Shown here: one piece after another, positions 34,348 to 42,638 of the stretch | How positions within the stretch are numbered: the first letter of the stretch is position 1 | Layout of the letters: each line of letters begins with the position of its first letter | Origin: Bacteroidota bacterium | GTDB lineage: Bacteria > Bacteroidota > Bacteroidia > Bacteroidales > F082 | NCBI GenBank assembly: GCA_023396415.1 | Contig: JAEWWJ010000081.1 | Location: 1 to 44,258 of the forward strand | DNA length: 44,258 bases | Reading direction: 5' to 3' | The notes under the pieces: generated by a model | What the model saw: the letters and a program-made list of their open reading frames with translations, nothing else | Databases searched by the model: none | What the model was told of the DNA's origin: nothing | Program-made: the position numbers and the translations under genes

Positions 34348-36330
34348 ATGAAACCCAACGAATCCAACGACTTTATTTGGCAAACCGAACAGTTTGCCGA
34401 CATCCGCATCCTGCGCTATCGTGCTGATGGTTTTAACCAATTGAATCTCGGGCAAAAATTGATGGTTTGGCATCTTTATCGCGCCGCCCTCACCGGAAGA
34501 GACATCATTTATGATCAAAATTATAAATATAACTTAATCATTAGAAGCACTTTAGAAACAATATTTGAAAACGCTGAGATTGATAAAACCGATCAGAATT
34601 GGCTTCAATTTGAGGTTTTTCTGAAACGACTTTGGTTTTCTAATGGCATACATCATCATTACTCCACCGAAAAACTGATCCCCGGTTTTGATGCTGCTTT
34701 TTTCACTGAAGCCTTTAATTCTCTCCACGAAAGTCAGTTGCATCTACTCAAAGGGCAAACCAAAAAGGAGCTGTTGGCGTTTATGCTCGACCAACTTTTC
34801 AATCCTGAAGTGGCGCCAAAAAGGGTGCAACAGGAAGATGGCCGCGACCTCGTTCGAGAGTCGGCTTGTAACTTTTATGAAAATATCAGTCAAGAAGAAG
34901 CTGAAAAATTTTATGCCGACAAAACCGATGAAGACCCCCAAAGGCCTGTCTCTTGGGGTTTGAACAGCAAATTGGTCAAAACCGAAAACGGACTGAAAGA
35001 ACAGATTTACTTTGCCGATGGCCGCTACGGAAAAGCCATCCGTAAAATCGTGATTCAATTAGAGAAAGCACGTCAATATGCTGAAAATGAACAGCAAAGA
35101 GGTATTATTTGTAAACTTATTGACTTTTATGAATCGGGCAACTTAAAAACTTTTGATGAATACAGCATCTTATGGGTGCAGGATACCGATTCAAAAATTG
35201 ATTTTGTCAATGGTTTCGTCGAAGTTTATGGTGATCCTTTGGGATATCATGGTTCGTGGCAGTCGGTTGTTTCCATTCGCGACGAAGAAGCCAGCGAGCG
35301 CTTTGGTCAAATCAGCGCATTGGCCGGCTGGTTTGAGGCACAGTCGCCTATCGCGGCACAGCACAAACGTTCCGATGCCGCCGGCATCACCTACAAAGTG
35401 ATTCAAGCCATCATCGAATCCGGCGACAACGCCCCTTCATCGCCTATTGGCGTGAATTTACCCAATGCCGATTGGATTCGTTCGGAACATGGTTCCAAGT
35501 CAGTTTCGATAGGAAACATTGAAGATGCTTATGAAAATGCTTCCAAAAGCAATGGCAGCTTAGAGGCTTTTTTCCTTCCCGATCAACAGGAACGGATTAA
35601 ACAACATGGTGCTTTGGCCTCAAAACTCCACACAGGACTTCACGAAGTGATCGGACATGGCAGCGGACAACTGATGCCGGGAGTGGGAACGCCTAAAGAA
35701 ACCTTGAAAAGCTACTCCAACACCATCGAAGAAGCGCGTGCCGACCTAGTGGCCTTGTATTTTATCACCGACCCAAAAATGATGGAAGTCGGACTGTGTC
35801 CTTCGCCCGAAACGGGAAAAGCGGAATACGATAGTTTTATGGTCAACGGCCTTTTGCGCCAATTGGTGCGGGTTGAAAAAGGGAAAAACTTGGAGGAGAG
35901 CCACATGCGCAATCGGCAACTCATTGCTGCTTGGGCGTTTGAAAAAGGAAAAGCCGACAAAGTAGTTGAATTGCTCAGCATTGACGGTGAGACCTTTGTG
36001 CGCATCAACAACTACGAAAAGCTAAGAGAAATTTTTGGCCGATTGCTGTCAGAAGTGCAACGCATCAAATCGGAAGGCGACTATGAAGCGGCACGTCAAT
36101 TGGTTGAAAATTATGGCGTAAAGGTTGATATTGAAATACATACGGAAGTATTAAAACGCTGGAACAAACTCAACATTGCACCCTTTGCCGGTTTCATTCA
36201 ACCCCATTTGGAAGTCGAGAAAAAAGATGGCCGCATCGTGGATGTGTTCATCACCTATCCCGATGATTTTAAAGAACAAATGCTTTACTACAGCCATAAC
36301 TACGCCTATCTGCCCATTTACAACGATTAA
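34348..36330 (+). CDS. Dipeptidyl peptidase III (peptidase family M49)
   Basis: 660 residues, similar to other bacterial family members. It removes dipeptides from the N-terminus of oligopeptides. The family zinc motif HEXXGH is HEVIGH at residues 432-437, and the second zinc ligand Glu lies in EEARADLVALY at 461-462. There is no signal peptide, so it is likely cytoplasmic. Typical segments IRSEHGSKSVSIGNI and GDPLGYHGSWQSVV are present. It is 26 bp before the DUF438 gene, perhaps co-transcribed. Confidence 0.95.
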   Translation: MKPNESNDFIWQTEQFADIRILRYRADGFNQLNLGQKLMVWHLYRAALTGRDIIYDQNYKYNLIIRSTLETIFENAEIDKTDQNWLQFEVFLKRLWFSNGIHHHYSTEKLIPGFDAAFFTEAFNSLHESQLHLLKGQTKKELLAFMLDQLFNPEVAPKRVQQEDGRDLVRESACNFYENISQEEAEKFYADKTDEDPQRPVSWGLNSKLVKTENGLKEQIYFADGRYGKAIRKIVIQLEKARQYAENEQQRGIICKLIDFYESGNLKTFDEYSILWVQDTDSKIDFVNGFVEVYGDPLGYHGSWQSVVSIRDEEASERFGQISALAGWFEAQSPIAAQHKRSDAAGITYKVIQAIIESGDNAPSSPIGVNLPNADWIRSEHGSKSVSIGNIEDAYENASKSNGSLEAFFLPDQQERIKQHGALASKLHTGLHEVIGHGSGQLMPGVGTPKETLKSYSNTIEEARADLVALYFITDPKMMEVGLCPSPETGKAEYDSFMVNGLLRQLVRVEKGKNLEESHMRNRQLIAAWAFEKGKADKVVELLSIDGETFVRINNYEKLREIFGRLLSEVQRIKSEGDYEAARQLVENYGVKVDIEIHTEVLKRWNKLNIAPFAGFIQPHLEVEKKDGRIVDVFITYPDDFKEQMLYYSHNYAYLPIYND

Positions 36331-36356
36331 CTTTTACTGATTTTAAAGCCTTAGTC

Positions 36357-37559
36357 ATGTCTGAAATATCCAACCATCAAGCCGAACGTCGAGAGAAATT
36401 ATCAGCGCTTTTTTACGCCGTCATGGATCGAAACCAAGCAGTGGAAGCCATTCGCGCCAACGATCATCATATTCAGTACTGCACAGCGCATGACGTGATC
36501 GCGCTGGTAGATGAATTTGTAAAGGCTCAAACCCCCCTTCCGGAACTCAAAGTTGGTATCAATAAATTTTTGAATGTGCTAGGCAAAACCATCCGCCAAA
36601 TGCCTGAAGTGGCTGTCGAAAAAGACAGTTTGTGGTGCGCTTTTCAACGCAACAGCCAACATTTGGCCGGCTTGCTGAAAGACTTTAAAGCGCATGTTAA
36701 AACACTGAACAACGATCCAAGTAATCAACAGGCACAACAAATTGCTACCCGAGACTTCGCTGCAATCGCCTCATTCGAAACTTTTTACACCATCAAAGAA
36801 AACGTACTCTTTCCGGTTTTAGAAAAATACTGGCCAGACTTTCGTTGTCTGCAAGTGATGTGGTCTTTTCACGATGATATCCGTCAGGGATTGAAAGAGG
36901 TACAGCAGATACTCAACACCTATCCACTTCAAATCAAGGACTTTAACAGAAGCATTGGTGATTTGTACTTTAATATGTTGGCCATCAAACAACGGGAAGA
37001 TAAACTGCTCTATCCGCACGCTGCCAACACCATTGACCCTGCGCACTTCAAACAGCTGATTTCTGAATGCAATGCCATTGGATTTCCTTACTTTCAAGCT
37101 GTAGAAACCAAAAAATCAACTAAAATGACGAGCGACGATCTTGCAGAAGGCAATGTTGATCTTGCTACCGGCGGCCTCACTGCCGACCAACTCATCTTGC
37201 TTTTCAATCATCTTCCTGTTGACATCACTTATGTGGATGAGCACGACAAAGTCCGTTTTTTCTCCGATCCTCCACACCGGATTTTCCCCAGGAGCAAAGC
37301 CATTATCGGCCGCGATGTGCACAACTGCCATCCGCCTGAAAGCGTGCATATCGTGCATCAAATCATTGATAATTTCAAAAACGGCAATAAGTACTCCGCT
37401 TCATTTTGGATCAATATTAGAAGTAAAATGATTCATATCCAATACTTTGCACTTCGCGACAAGGCTGGCACTTATAAAGGAGTGATAGAAGTGAGTCAGG
37501 AAATTTCGGGCATCAGAAAGTTAGAAGGCGAACAAAGACTCTTGGATTGGGAATTGTAA
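36357..37559 (+). CDS. DUF438 / hemerythrin-like / PAS protein
   Basis: 400 residues. The DUF438 helical part (about 1-80) is followed by a hemerythrin-like helical bundle (about 90-225) and a PAS domain (about 275-395; DITYVDEHDKVRFFSD and HPPESVHIVHQIID, as in other DUF438 proteins). In the bundle, KENVLFPVLEK (147-157) and MWSFHDDIR (168-176) are kept. The His expected shortly before KEN appears to be Phe143, and the first His near residue 97 is also unclear, so the di-iron site may be lost. A redox or ligand sensor is plausible; there is no output domain. Confidence 0.88.
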   Translation: MSEISNHQAERREKLSALFYAVMDRNQAVEAIRANDHHIQYCTAHDVIALVDEFVKAQTPLPELKVGINKFLNVLGKTIRQMPEVAVEKDSLWCAFQRNSQHLAGLLKDFKAHVKTLNNDPSNQQAQQIATRDFAAIASFETFYTIKENVLFPVLEKYWPDFRCLQVMWSFHDDIRQGLKEVQQILNTYPLQIKDFNRSIGDLYFNMLAIKQREDKLLYPHAANTIDPAHFKQLISECNAIGFPYFQAVETKKSTKMTSDDLAEGNVDLATGGLTADQLILLFNHLPVDITYVDEHDKVRFFSDPPHRIFPRSKAIIGRDVHNCHPPESVHIVHQIIDNFKNGNKYSASFWINIRSKMIHIQYFALRDKAGTYKGVIEVSQEISGIRKLEGEQRLLDWEL

Positions 37560-37581
37560 ATGCTTTGATTTTTTTAACAAC

Positions 37582-38298
37582 CTATTTCATGAGTTGACGG
37601 CGATACATTTGAATGGTATTCTCAATTCCATAATACAAAGCCTCACTGATGAGGGCATGGCCGATAGAAACTTCGAGCAAGTGGGGAACATTTTGAGCGA
37701 AATAATGCAGGTTTTTCAAACTCAGGTCATGTCCGGCATTCAGACCTAAGCCATGATGCACAGCAGCCTTGGCGGCTTCAATAAAAGGTGCTATGGCGGC
37801 TTTTCGATCTTTTTCAAATTCAGCGGCATAGCTTTCAGTATAAAGCTCAATCCGATCAGTACCTGTTTCGGCAGCATGAGCCACCATCACAGGATCGGGA
37901 TCAACAAAAATAGAAACCCTGATACCTTCAGCATGAAAACGTTGAATCACATCTTTGAGGAATGACTTGTGCTTGAGGGTGTTCCATCCATGATCGGAGG
38001 TCAGTTGTGTAGGATCATCCGGCACCAAAGTTACTTGATCGGCCTTATTGGCGATCACCAAGCGGATGAAATCTTCCGTTGGATTGCCTTCGATATTGAA
38101 CTCGGTGGTCACCAACGGGCGCAATAATTCCACATCACGAAAAGTGATATGCCGCTGGTCGGGACGCGGATGCACTGTGATTCCTTTGGCTCCAAAACGC
38201 TCACAATCAACAGCAAACTGCTGTACATTTGGCATATTTCCACCGCGCGCATTGCGTAAAGTGGCTATTTTATTGATGTTAACACTTAATCGGGTCAT
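37582..38298 (-). CDS. pdxJ: Pyridoxine 5'-phosphate synthase
   Basis: 238 residues from the ATG at 38298, which begins the family's usual N-terminus (MTRLSVNINKIATLRNARGG). PdxJ condenses 1-deoxyxylulose 5-phosphate with aminoacetone phosphate in the DXP-dependent vitamin B6 pathway. Motifs: GAKGITVHPRPDQRHI, EFNIEGNP, QVTLVPDDPTQLTSDHGW, SIFVDPD, RIELYTE, GLGLNAGHDLS and EVSIGHALISEAL. It is divergent from dtd and convergent with the DUF438 gene 22 bp away. Confidence 0.98.
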   Translation of the reverse strand: MTRLSVNINKIATLRNARGGNMPNVQQFAVDCERFGAKGITVHPRPDQRHITFRDVELLRPLVTTEFNIEGNPTEDFIRLVIANKADQVTLVPDDPTQLTSDHGWNTLKHKSFLKDVIQRFHAEGIRVSIFVDPDPVMVAHAAETGTDRIELYTESYAAEFEKDRKAAIAPFIEAAKAAVHHGLGLNAGHDLSLKNLHYFAQNVPHLLEVSIGHALISEALYYGIENTIQMYRRQLMK

Positions 38299-38312
38299 GA
38301 TGGTAATTTCTG

Positions 38313-38320
38313 CAAAATTA
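38313..38320 (-). promoter_or_regulatory. -7 box for pdxJ
   Basis: Minus-strand TAATTTTG, a full TAnnTTTG match, with TTTA 22 bases upstream, and the pdxJ ATG 15 bases downstream. Confidence 0.45.
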
Positions 38321-38355
38321 GTAAATTGCAGCCTGTAAACACTAAAAATAGTCCT

Positions 38356-38808
38356 ATGCGGGTGATCATTCAAAGGGTAAGCGAAGCGCAAGTGACTGTC
38401 AATGGCGAAGCAATTGCAGCGATAGGAAAAGGATTACTTGTATTATTGGGCATTGAGGATGCTGATAACGAAGAAGATGTAGATTGGCTTTGTGGAAAGA
38501 TTGCCCGATTGCGCATTTTTGCCGATCAGGATGATCTCATGAATTTGGATGTCGTTAAAAGTGGGGGCGAGCTGCTGGTAGTGAGTCAGTTCACGCTACA
38601 TGCCGGTACCAAAAAAGGTAATCGTCCCAGTTTCATTAAAGCAGCGCGACCCGAAAAGGCCATCCCGTTGTATGAAAAGTTTGTTGAAAGACTTTCGCAA
38701 ATAACATCTAAAAAGGTTCAAACCGGCGCTTTTGGCACCATGATGCAAGTGTCGTTAGTCAACGACGGGCCTGTTACCATTTTTATTGATTCAAAAAACA
38801 AGGAGTAA
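38356..38808 (+). CDS. dtd: D-aminoacyl-tRNA deacylase
   Basis: 150 residues from the ATG at 38356, giving the canonical start MRVIIQRVSEAQVTV. DTD hydrolyses D-amino acids from mischarged tRNAs. The two active-site motifs are present: SQFTL (SQFTLHAGTKKGNRPSF) and the C-terminal Gly-cisPro motif NDGPVT. Length is normal. It is divergent from pdxJ. Confidence 0.97.
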   Translation: MRVIIQRVSEAQVTVNGEAIAAIGKGLLVLLGIEDADNEEDVDWLCGKIARLRIFADQDDLMNLDVVKSGGELLVVSQFTLHAGTKKGNRPSFIKAARPEKAIPLYEKFVERLSQITSKKVQTGAFGTMMQVSLVNDGPVTIFIDSKNKE

Positions 38809-38923
38809 CTCATTTTATTTTTTGCTCAAAAATCGGCTTTGCGGCGTTGATCCCATCCAAAACCACAAGCATCCTTCCTATTTTTGAAATGCAGCCAGGT
38901 GCACAACCAATCCACAATTGCAG

Positions 38924-38931
38924 TACTTTTG
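38924..38931 (+). promoter_or_regulatory. -7 box for the EamA transporter gene
   Basis: TACTTTTG, a full TAnnTTTG match, only six bases before the ATG at 38937. If it is used, the transcript would be leaderless or nearly so. It argues against the longer in-frame ATGs at 38847 and 38889. Confidence 0.35.
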
Positions 38932-38936
38932 CGGCA

Positions 38937-39851
38937 ATGAAACCACAAAAAAAAGCCTACCTTTTCGCCTTGATTGCCGTGTTGTTTTGGTCAACAATGA
39001 GTTCGGCCTTTAAGCTCACTTTGCGCCACATTCCTTATGACCAGCTGTTGTATTGGTCGGCAGTATTTGCGGTTTTCGTATTAGGTTTCATTTTATGGAT
39101 GCGGAGGGGTCATCGTCAACTGCTGAAGCAATCACGCAAAGACATCATCATGAGTGCTATCCTGGGCTTCATCAATCCGTTTGCTTATTATCTGGTGCTT
39201 TTCAAGGCCTATGAGCTCCTGCAAGCCCAAGAAGCCGGCGTGCTCAACTACAGCTGGCCGGTAGTACTGGTGATACTTTCTGTTCCATTCTTGGGCCAAC
39301 ACATTGGCTGGAAAGGCTTTGTGGCCATTTTTATCAGCTTTTTCGGTTTGCTGATCATCAGCACTAAAGGGCAGGTGTTTGCAATGAAATTTTCCAATCC
39401 AGCAGGGGTAGCTTTGGCCCTTGGAAGCGCGGTTTTATGGGCTTTGTACTGGATTATCAACCTGAAGGACAAGCGTGATTCCTTACTTAAAATTTTTATG
39501 AATATGGTTTTTGGCGGTGCCTACATCACGTTGTACCTTGTGCTTTTTTCAAAAATAACGTTGCCAACCCGCCCTGCTTTACTGGGATCCGCGTATATCG
39601 GCGTGTTTGAAATGGGTATTACTTTTGTGTTGTGGCTTTTAGCTTTGAAAAACTCCTCACATACGGCCAAGGTGAGCAGCCTGATTTTTTTATCGCCATT
39701 CATGGCCCTGTTCTTTATCCGTATTTTTGTGGGCGAGCCCATTCATCCAAGCACTGTGGTTGGTTTGGTGTTCATTGTCGCCGGTATTTTGTTACAACAA
39801 TTCAAACCCAGTCTTACCTTTAAAAAATCAAAAAATGTTGCATCACCCTGA
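38937..39851 (+). CDS. EamA/DMT-family transporter
   Basis: 304 residues from the ATG at 38937 (MKPQKKAYLFALIAVLFW), with ten membrane segments in two five-helix EamA repeats. Typical segments are FWSTMSSAFKLTLRHIP and the end of repeat one GWKGFVAIFISFFGLLIIS, then SAVLWALYWIINLK opening repeat two. The family exports or imports small metabolites; substrate unknown. The frame is open further upstream but an ATG directly followed by a membrane helix fits best. Its last 17 bases overlap the next gene. Confidence 0.93.
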   Translation: MKPQKKAYLFALIAVLFWSTMSSAFKLTLRHIPYDQLLYWSAVFAVFVLGFILWMRRGHRQLLKQSRKDIIMSAILGFINPFAYYLVLFKAYELLQAQEAGVLNYSWPVVLVILSVPFLGQHIGWKGFVAIFISFFGLLIISTKGQVFAMKFSNPAGVALALGSAVLWALYWIINLKDKRDSLLKIFMNMVFGGAYITLYLVLFSKITLPTRPALLGSAYIGVFEMGITFVLWLLALKNSSHTAKVSSLIFLSPFMALFFIRIFVGEPIHPSTVVGLVFIVAGILLQQFKPSLTFKKSKNVASP

Positions 39852-40638
39852 TTTTGAATATATCACCAAAGAAGTTGTCAAATACGCGAAAACGACAGCG
39901 ATATTTATCCGAAAGCAAAAAGACGTTTTCAAAAGCACCGACATTGTTGAGAAAGGTCTGCACGATATGGTTTCGTATGTGGACCAAACTGCAGAAGCCA
40001 TGCTGATTAAAAGATTAAAAAAGTTGCTTCCCGAAGCCGGTTTCATCGCTGAAGAGAGTGGCTCGGACAAAAAAGACCGTTTCAACTGGATTATTGACCC
40101 CTTGGATGGAACGACCAATTTCGTTCACGGCATTCCGCTGTTCAGCATCAGCATTGCTTTGCAAGAATACGGACAAACAGTTTCAGGTGTTGTGCATGAG
40201 GTGAACAGCCGCGAATGTTTTTATGCTTGGAAAGATGGCCCTGCGCTCTGCAACGGTAAACCTATTCGTGTAAGCAACACCAAAGTACTGAGCAAATCGC
40301 TGATTGCCACCGGTTTTCCCTATTCCGATTTCTCAAGGATGAAACCATATATGCAGGTTTTCGACCAATTGATGCGCCACAGCCGAGGCCTCCGTCGTTT
40401 AGGATCGGCAGCCCTCGATTTGGCTTATGTGGCTTGCGGTAGGTTTGAGGTTTTTTACGAATATGCCCTGCATCCCTGGGATGTGGCTGCCGGATGTTTC
40501 ATTGTGGAGCGTGCCGGAGGACAACTCAGCGGCTTTGATGGTTCGTCAGATGTGGTTTTTGGAAAAGATATCATCGCCAGCAATGGCTTTGTGCATGATG
40601 AAATGCTCGCCCTCACCAAAAAGTATTTCGGAGCATAA
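39835..40638 (+). CDS. suhB: Inositol monophosphatase family protein
   Basis: 267 residues from the ATG at 39835. Metal and substrate motifs are all present: AEESGS, the signature DPLDGTTNFVHGIP, and HPWDVAAG near the C-terminus. Family members dephosphorylate inositol phosphates, 3'-phosphoadenosine phosphates or fructose bisphosphate; the SuhB/IMPase subgroup fits best, so the symbol is by similarity only. The start overlaps the EamA gene by 17 bases, implying coupled translation. Confidence 0.92.
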   Translation: MLHHPDFEYITKEVVKYAKTTAIFIRKQKDVFKSTDIVEKGLHDMVSYVDQTAEAMLIKRLKKLLPEAGFIAEESGSDKKDRFNWIIDPLDGTTNFVHGIPLFSISIALQEYGQTVSGVVHEVNSRECFYAWKDGPALCNGKPIRVSNTKVLSKSLIATGFPYSDFSRMKPYMQVFDQLMRHSRGLRRLGSAALDLAYVACGRFEVFYEYALHPWDVAAGCFIVERAGGQLSGFDGSSDVVFGKDIIASNGFVHDEMLALTKKYFGA

Positions 40639-40679
40639 AAAGATTCTTTAACCATAAAAAATAGGGGTCAAAAAGAAAT

Positions 40680-41942
40680 TTAACTGTCTCTCTTTTTGTG
40701 GTTTCCTTTGTAACCTCCCTTGCCTTGAGGTCTGCCACCGCTGCGGTTGCTATTGCGCTGTTGAGGTCTACCGCCGCCATGATATGAACGACTTTCCGCT
40801 GAAGGGCCCTCGCCAATATGGGCAGGAAGCATCAACTTACGGATGGGTGCGCCGATAAATTCTTCTATCCGTTTGAATTTACCTATCTCCTTATCGTTGA
40901 TGAAAGTAAGGGCAACACCACTCTTTTCGGCCCTAGCTGTACGCCCTACCCGATGCACATAATCTTCGGCATCGCCGGGAACGTTGTAGTTGATGATCAA
41001 GCTGATGTCATCTACATCAATGCCCCGAGAAACAATGTCGGTGGCCACTAATATTTGTAAATCACGACTACGGAAACGGTTCATGACCTCCACCCGCTGG
41101 TCTTGTTCCAGATCAGAATGGATGGCACTCACATTGAATTTCTTACGTCTTAAGATGGACTCCACATCCTTGACACCACTTTTGGTTGCGACAAAAATAA
41201 GTACTAAAGGGAGGTCTTTCCCTTCGATCAAGCTCTCGAGGAGTGCAATCTTTTGGTTGTCATAAACCAGATAAGCAGCCTGTAAAACATTTTCGGCAGG
41301 TTTTGAAACCGCGAGATTGATCTGCTTGGGTGCAGTCAAAATGCGGTCGGTTAGTTTGCGGATACCTTCGGGCATGGTGGCCGAAAACAATAAAGTTTGA
41401 CGTTTTTGGGGCAGGCTGCTTAAAATTTTCATGATGTCGGGCAGAAATCCCATGTCGAGCATCCTGTCGGCTTCATCCAAAATAAGGTATTGAAGATTCG
41501 AAAAGTCAACATATCCCATGTTGAGATGCGAGATCAAACGACCGGGCGTGGCCACAATTACCTGTGCGCCACGTTGCAAAGCCTTTTTTTCTTGATCGAA
41601 GCCAGCTCCTGTCCCGCCACCATAAACAGCGATAGAGCTGGTGTTGGCGAAATATGAGAAACCTTGCAGCTGTTGGTCAATTTGTATGGCCAGCTCGCGC
41701 GTGGGCGCAATAATCAGTGCTTTAATTTTATTTTCCCCTTCGGGTTGTTGTAAAAGCTTATGGATCAAAGGCAAAAGAAAGGCAGCTGTTTTACCCGTTC
41801 CGGTTTGGGCACAAGCAATCAAGTCATGGCCGCCCAAGATCAATGGAATGGCGGCTTCCTGCACGGGGCTGGGCTTTTCGTAGCCCATGGCTTCCACACC
41901 TTCAATTACGGGGGCAGCCAAGTTAAAAGATGTAAATGTCAA
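40680..41942 (-). CDS. rhlE: DEAD-box RNA helicase, RhlE-like
   Basis: 420 residues. All helicase motifs are present: Q-motif (EKPSPVQ), I (AQTGTGKT), Ia (PTRELA), Ib (TPGR), II (DEAD), III (SAT), V (ATDIVSRGID) and VI (HRVGRTAR). A Gly/Arg/Lys/Asn-rich tail (about 385-420) probably binds RNA. The start is TTG at 41942: an in-frame TAA lies 12 bases further upstream and there is no ATG before the Q-motif, and TTG gives the normal RhlE opening (MTFTSFNL). It unwinds RNA in ribosome assembly or decay. Confidence 0.95.
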   Translation of the reverse strand: MTFTSFNLAAPVIEGVEAMGYEKPSPVQEAAIPLILGGHDLIACAQTGTGKTAAFLLPLIHKLLQQPEGENKIKALIIAPTRELAIQIDQQLQGFSYFANTSSIAVYGGGTGAGFDQEKKALQRGAQVIVATPGRLISHLNMGYVDFSNLQYLILDEADRMLDMGFLPDIMKILSSLPQKRQTLLFSATMPEGIRKLTDRILTAPKQINLAVSKPAENVLQAAYLVYDNQKIALLESLIEGKDLPLVLIFVATKSGVKDVESILRRKKFNVSAIHSDLEQDQRVEVMNRFRSRDLQILVATDIVSRGIDVDDISLIINYNVPGDAEDYVHRVGRTARAEKSGVALTFINDKEIGKFKRIEEFIGAPIRKLMLPAHIGEGPSAESRSYHGGGRPQQRNSNRSGGRPQGKGGYKGNHKKRDS

Positions 41943-41962
41943 GGATTGAATTTTTTAGGTTA

Positions 41963-41991
41963 CAAATGTAGTGATATTCCATCTAAGCCAA
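41963..41991 (-). promoter_or_regulatory. Promoter for the DEAD-box helicase gene
   Basis: Minus-strand TTG at 41991-41989, an 18-base spacer and TACATTTG at 41970-41963 (a full TAnnTTTG match). The leader would be about 15-20 bases to the TTG start. Confidence 0.55.
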
Positions 41992-42090
41992 TAAATTCTT
42001 TTTATCGTTCGCAACTGAATGTATCCTTCATTAAAAGTGCGCGTTTTAAAATCCGCCAATTCCCTCAATCAACTTTCTTAGCAGAGGGCT

Positions 42091-42116
42091 GTAACTTTTT
42101 TGTATCATTGTGCGTC
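42091..42116 (+). promoter_or_regulatory. ECF-type promoter upstream of the sigma factor gene
   Basis: GTAAC at 42091-42095, a 16-base spacer and GCGTC at 42112-42116. This has the AAC / CGTC layout of many extracytoplasmic-function sigma promoters and lies 28 bases before the sigma ATG. It suggests autoregulation. Confidence 0.6.
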
Positions 42117-42143
42117 AGTGCAACTGTTGACTTTGAATCATCT

Positions 42144-42638
42144 ATGACCAGAAAAGAATACAATCAATGTGTGGAGGATTACGCGGATGGGTTGTTCCGT
42201 TTTGTGCTTAAAAACATCAGAGATGATGAAAAAGCACGCGATATTGTTCAAGAAACTTTCACCAAAGTATGGGTAAAAGTAAACGAAGTGGGCATTGAAA
42301 AAAGCAAAGCCTATCTTTATAAAACCGCCTACAATACCATGATTGACGTGATTCGCAAGGAACAGAAAATCAGCCGTTTGCAAGACCATCATCAAAGTCA
42401 ACAAAGCCAGATGAACAGCTATTCCGACGTGCAGGAAGTGCTTTCTGAAGCCCTAAAGGTGTTGCCCGAGATACAGCGAACCGTGGTGCTGCTGCGCGAT
42501 TACGAAGGGTATGCGTACCACGAAATTGGAGAAATTACCGGATTGTCGGAAGCCCAAGTGAAGGTTTATATTTTTAGGGCACGCACCGCCCTGAAGCACT
42601 ACATTCAGAAACTTGAACTTGTTTTGGAGGATCGCTAA
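42144..42638 (+). CDS. ECF-type RNA polymerase sigma factor
   Basis: 164 residues from the ATG at 42144. Sigma region 2 is residues 8-70 (FRFVLKNIRDDEKARDIVQE, then YLYKTAYNTMIDVIRK). Region 4 is about 100-155 (LPEIQRTVVLLRDYEGYAYH, GLSEAQVKVYIFRARTAL). There is no region 3, as expected for ECF factors. The frame is open far upstream but only as a shadow of the helicase gene; the ATG at 42144 gives the normal N-terminus. It ends directly against the next gene (TAA then ATG), the usual sigma/anti-sigma layout. Confidence 0.95.
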   Translation: MTRKEYNQCVEDYADGLFRFVLKNIRDDEKARDIVQETFTKVWVKVNEVGIEKSKAYLYKTAYNTMIDVIRKEQKISRLQDHHQSQQSQMNSYSDVQEVLSEALKVLPEIQRTVVLLRDYEGYAYHEIGEITGLSEAQVKVYIFRARTALKHYIQKLELVLEDR

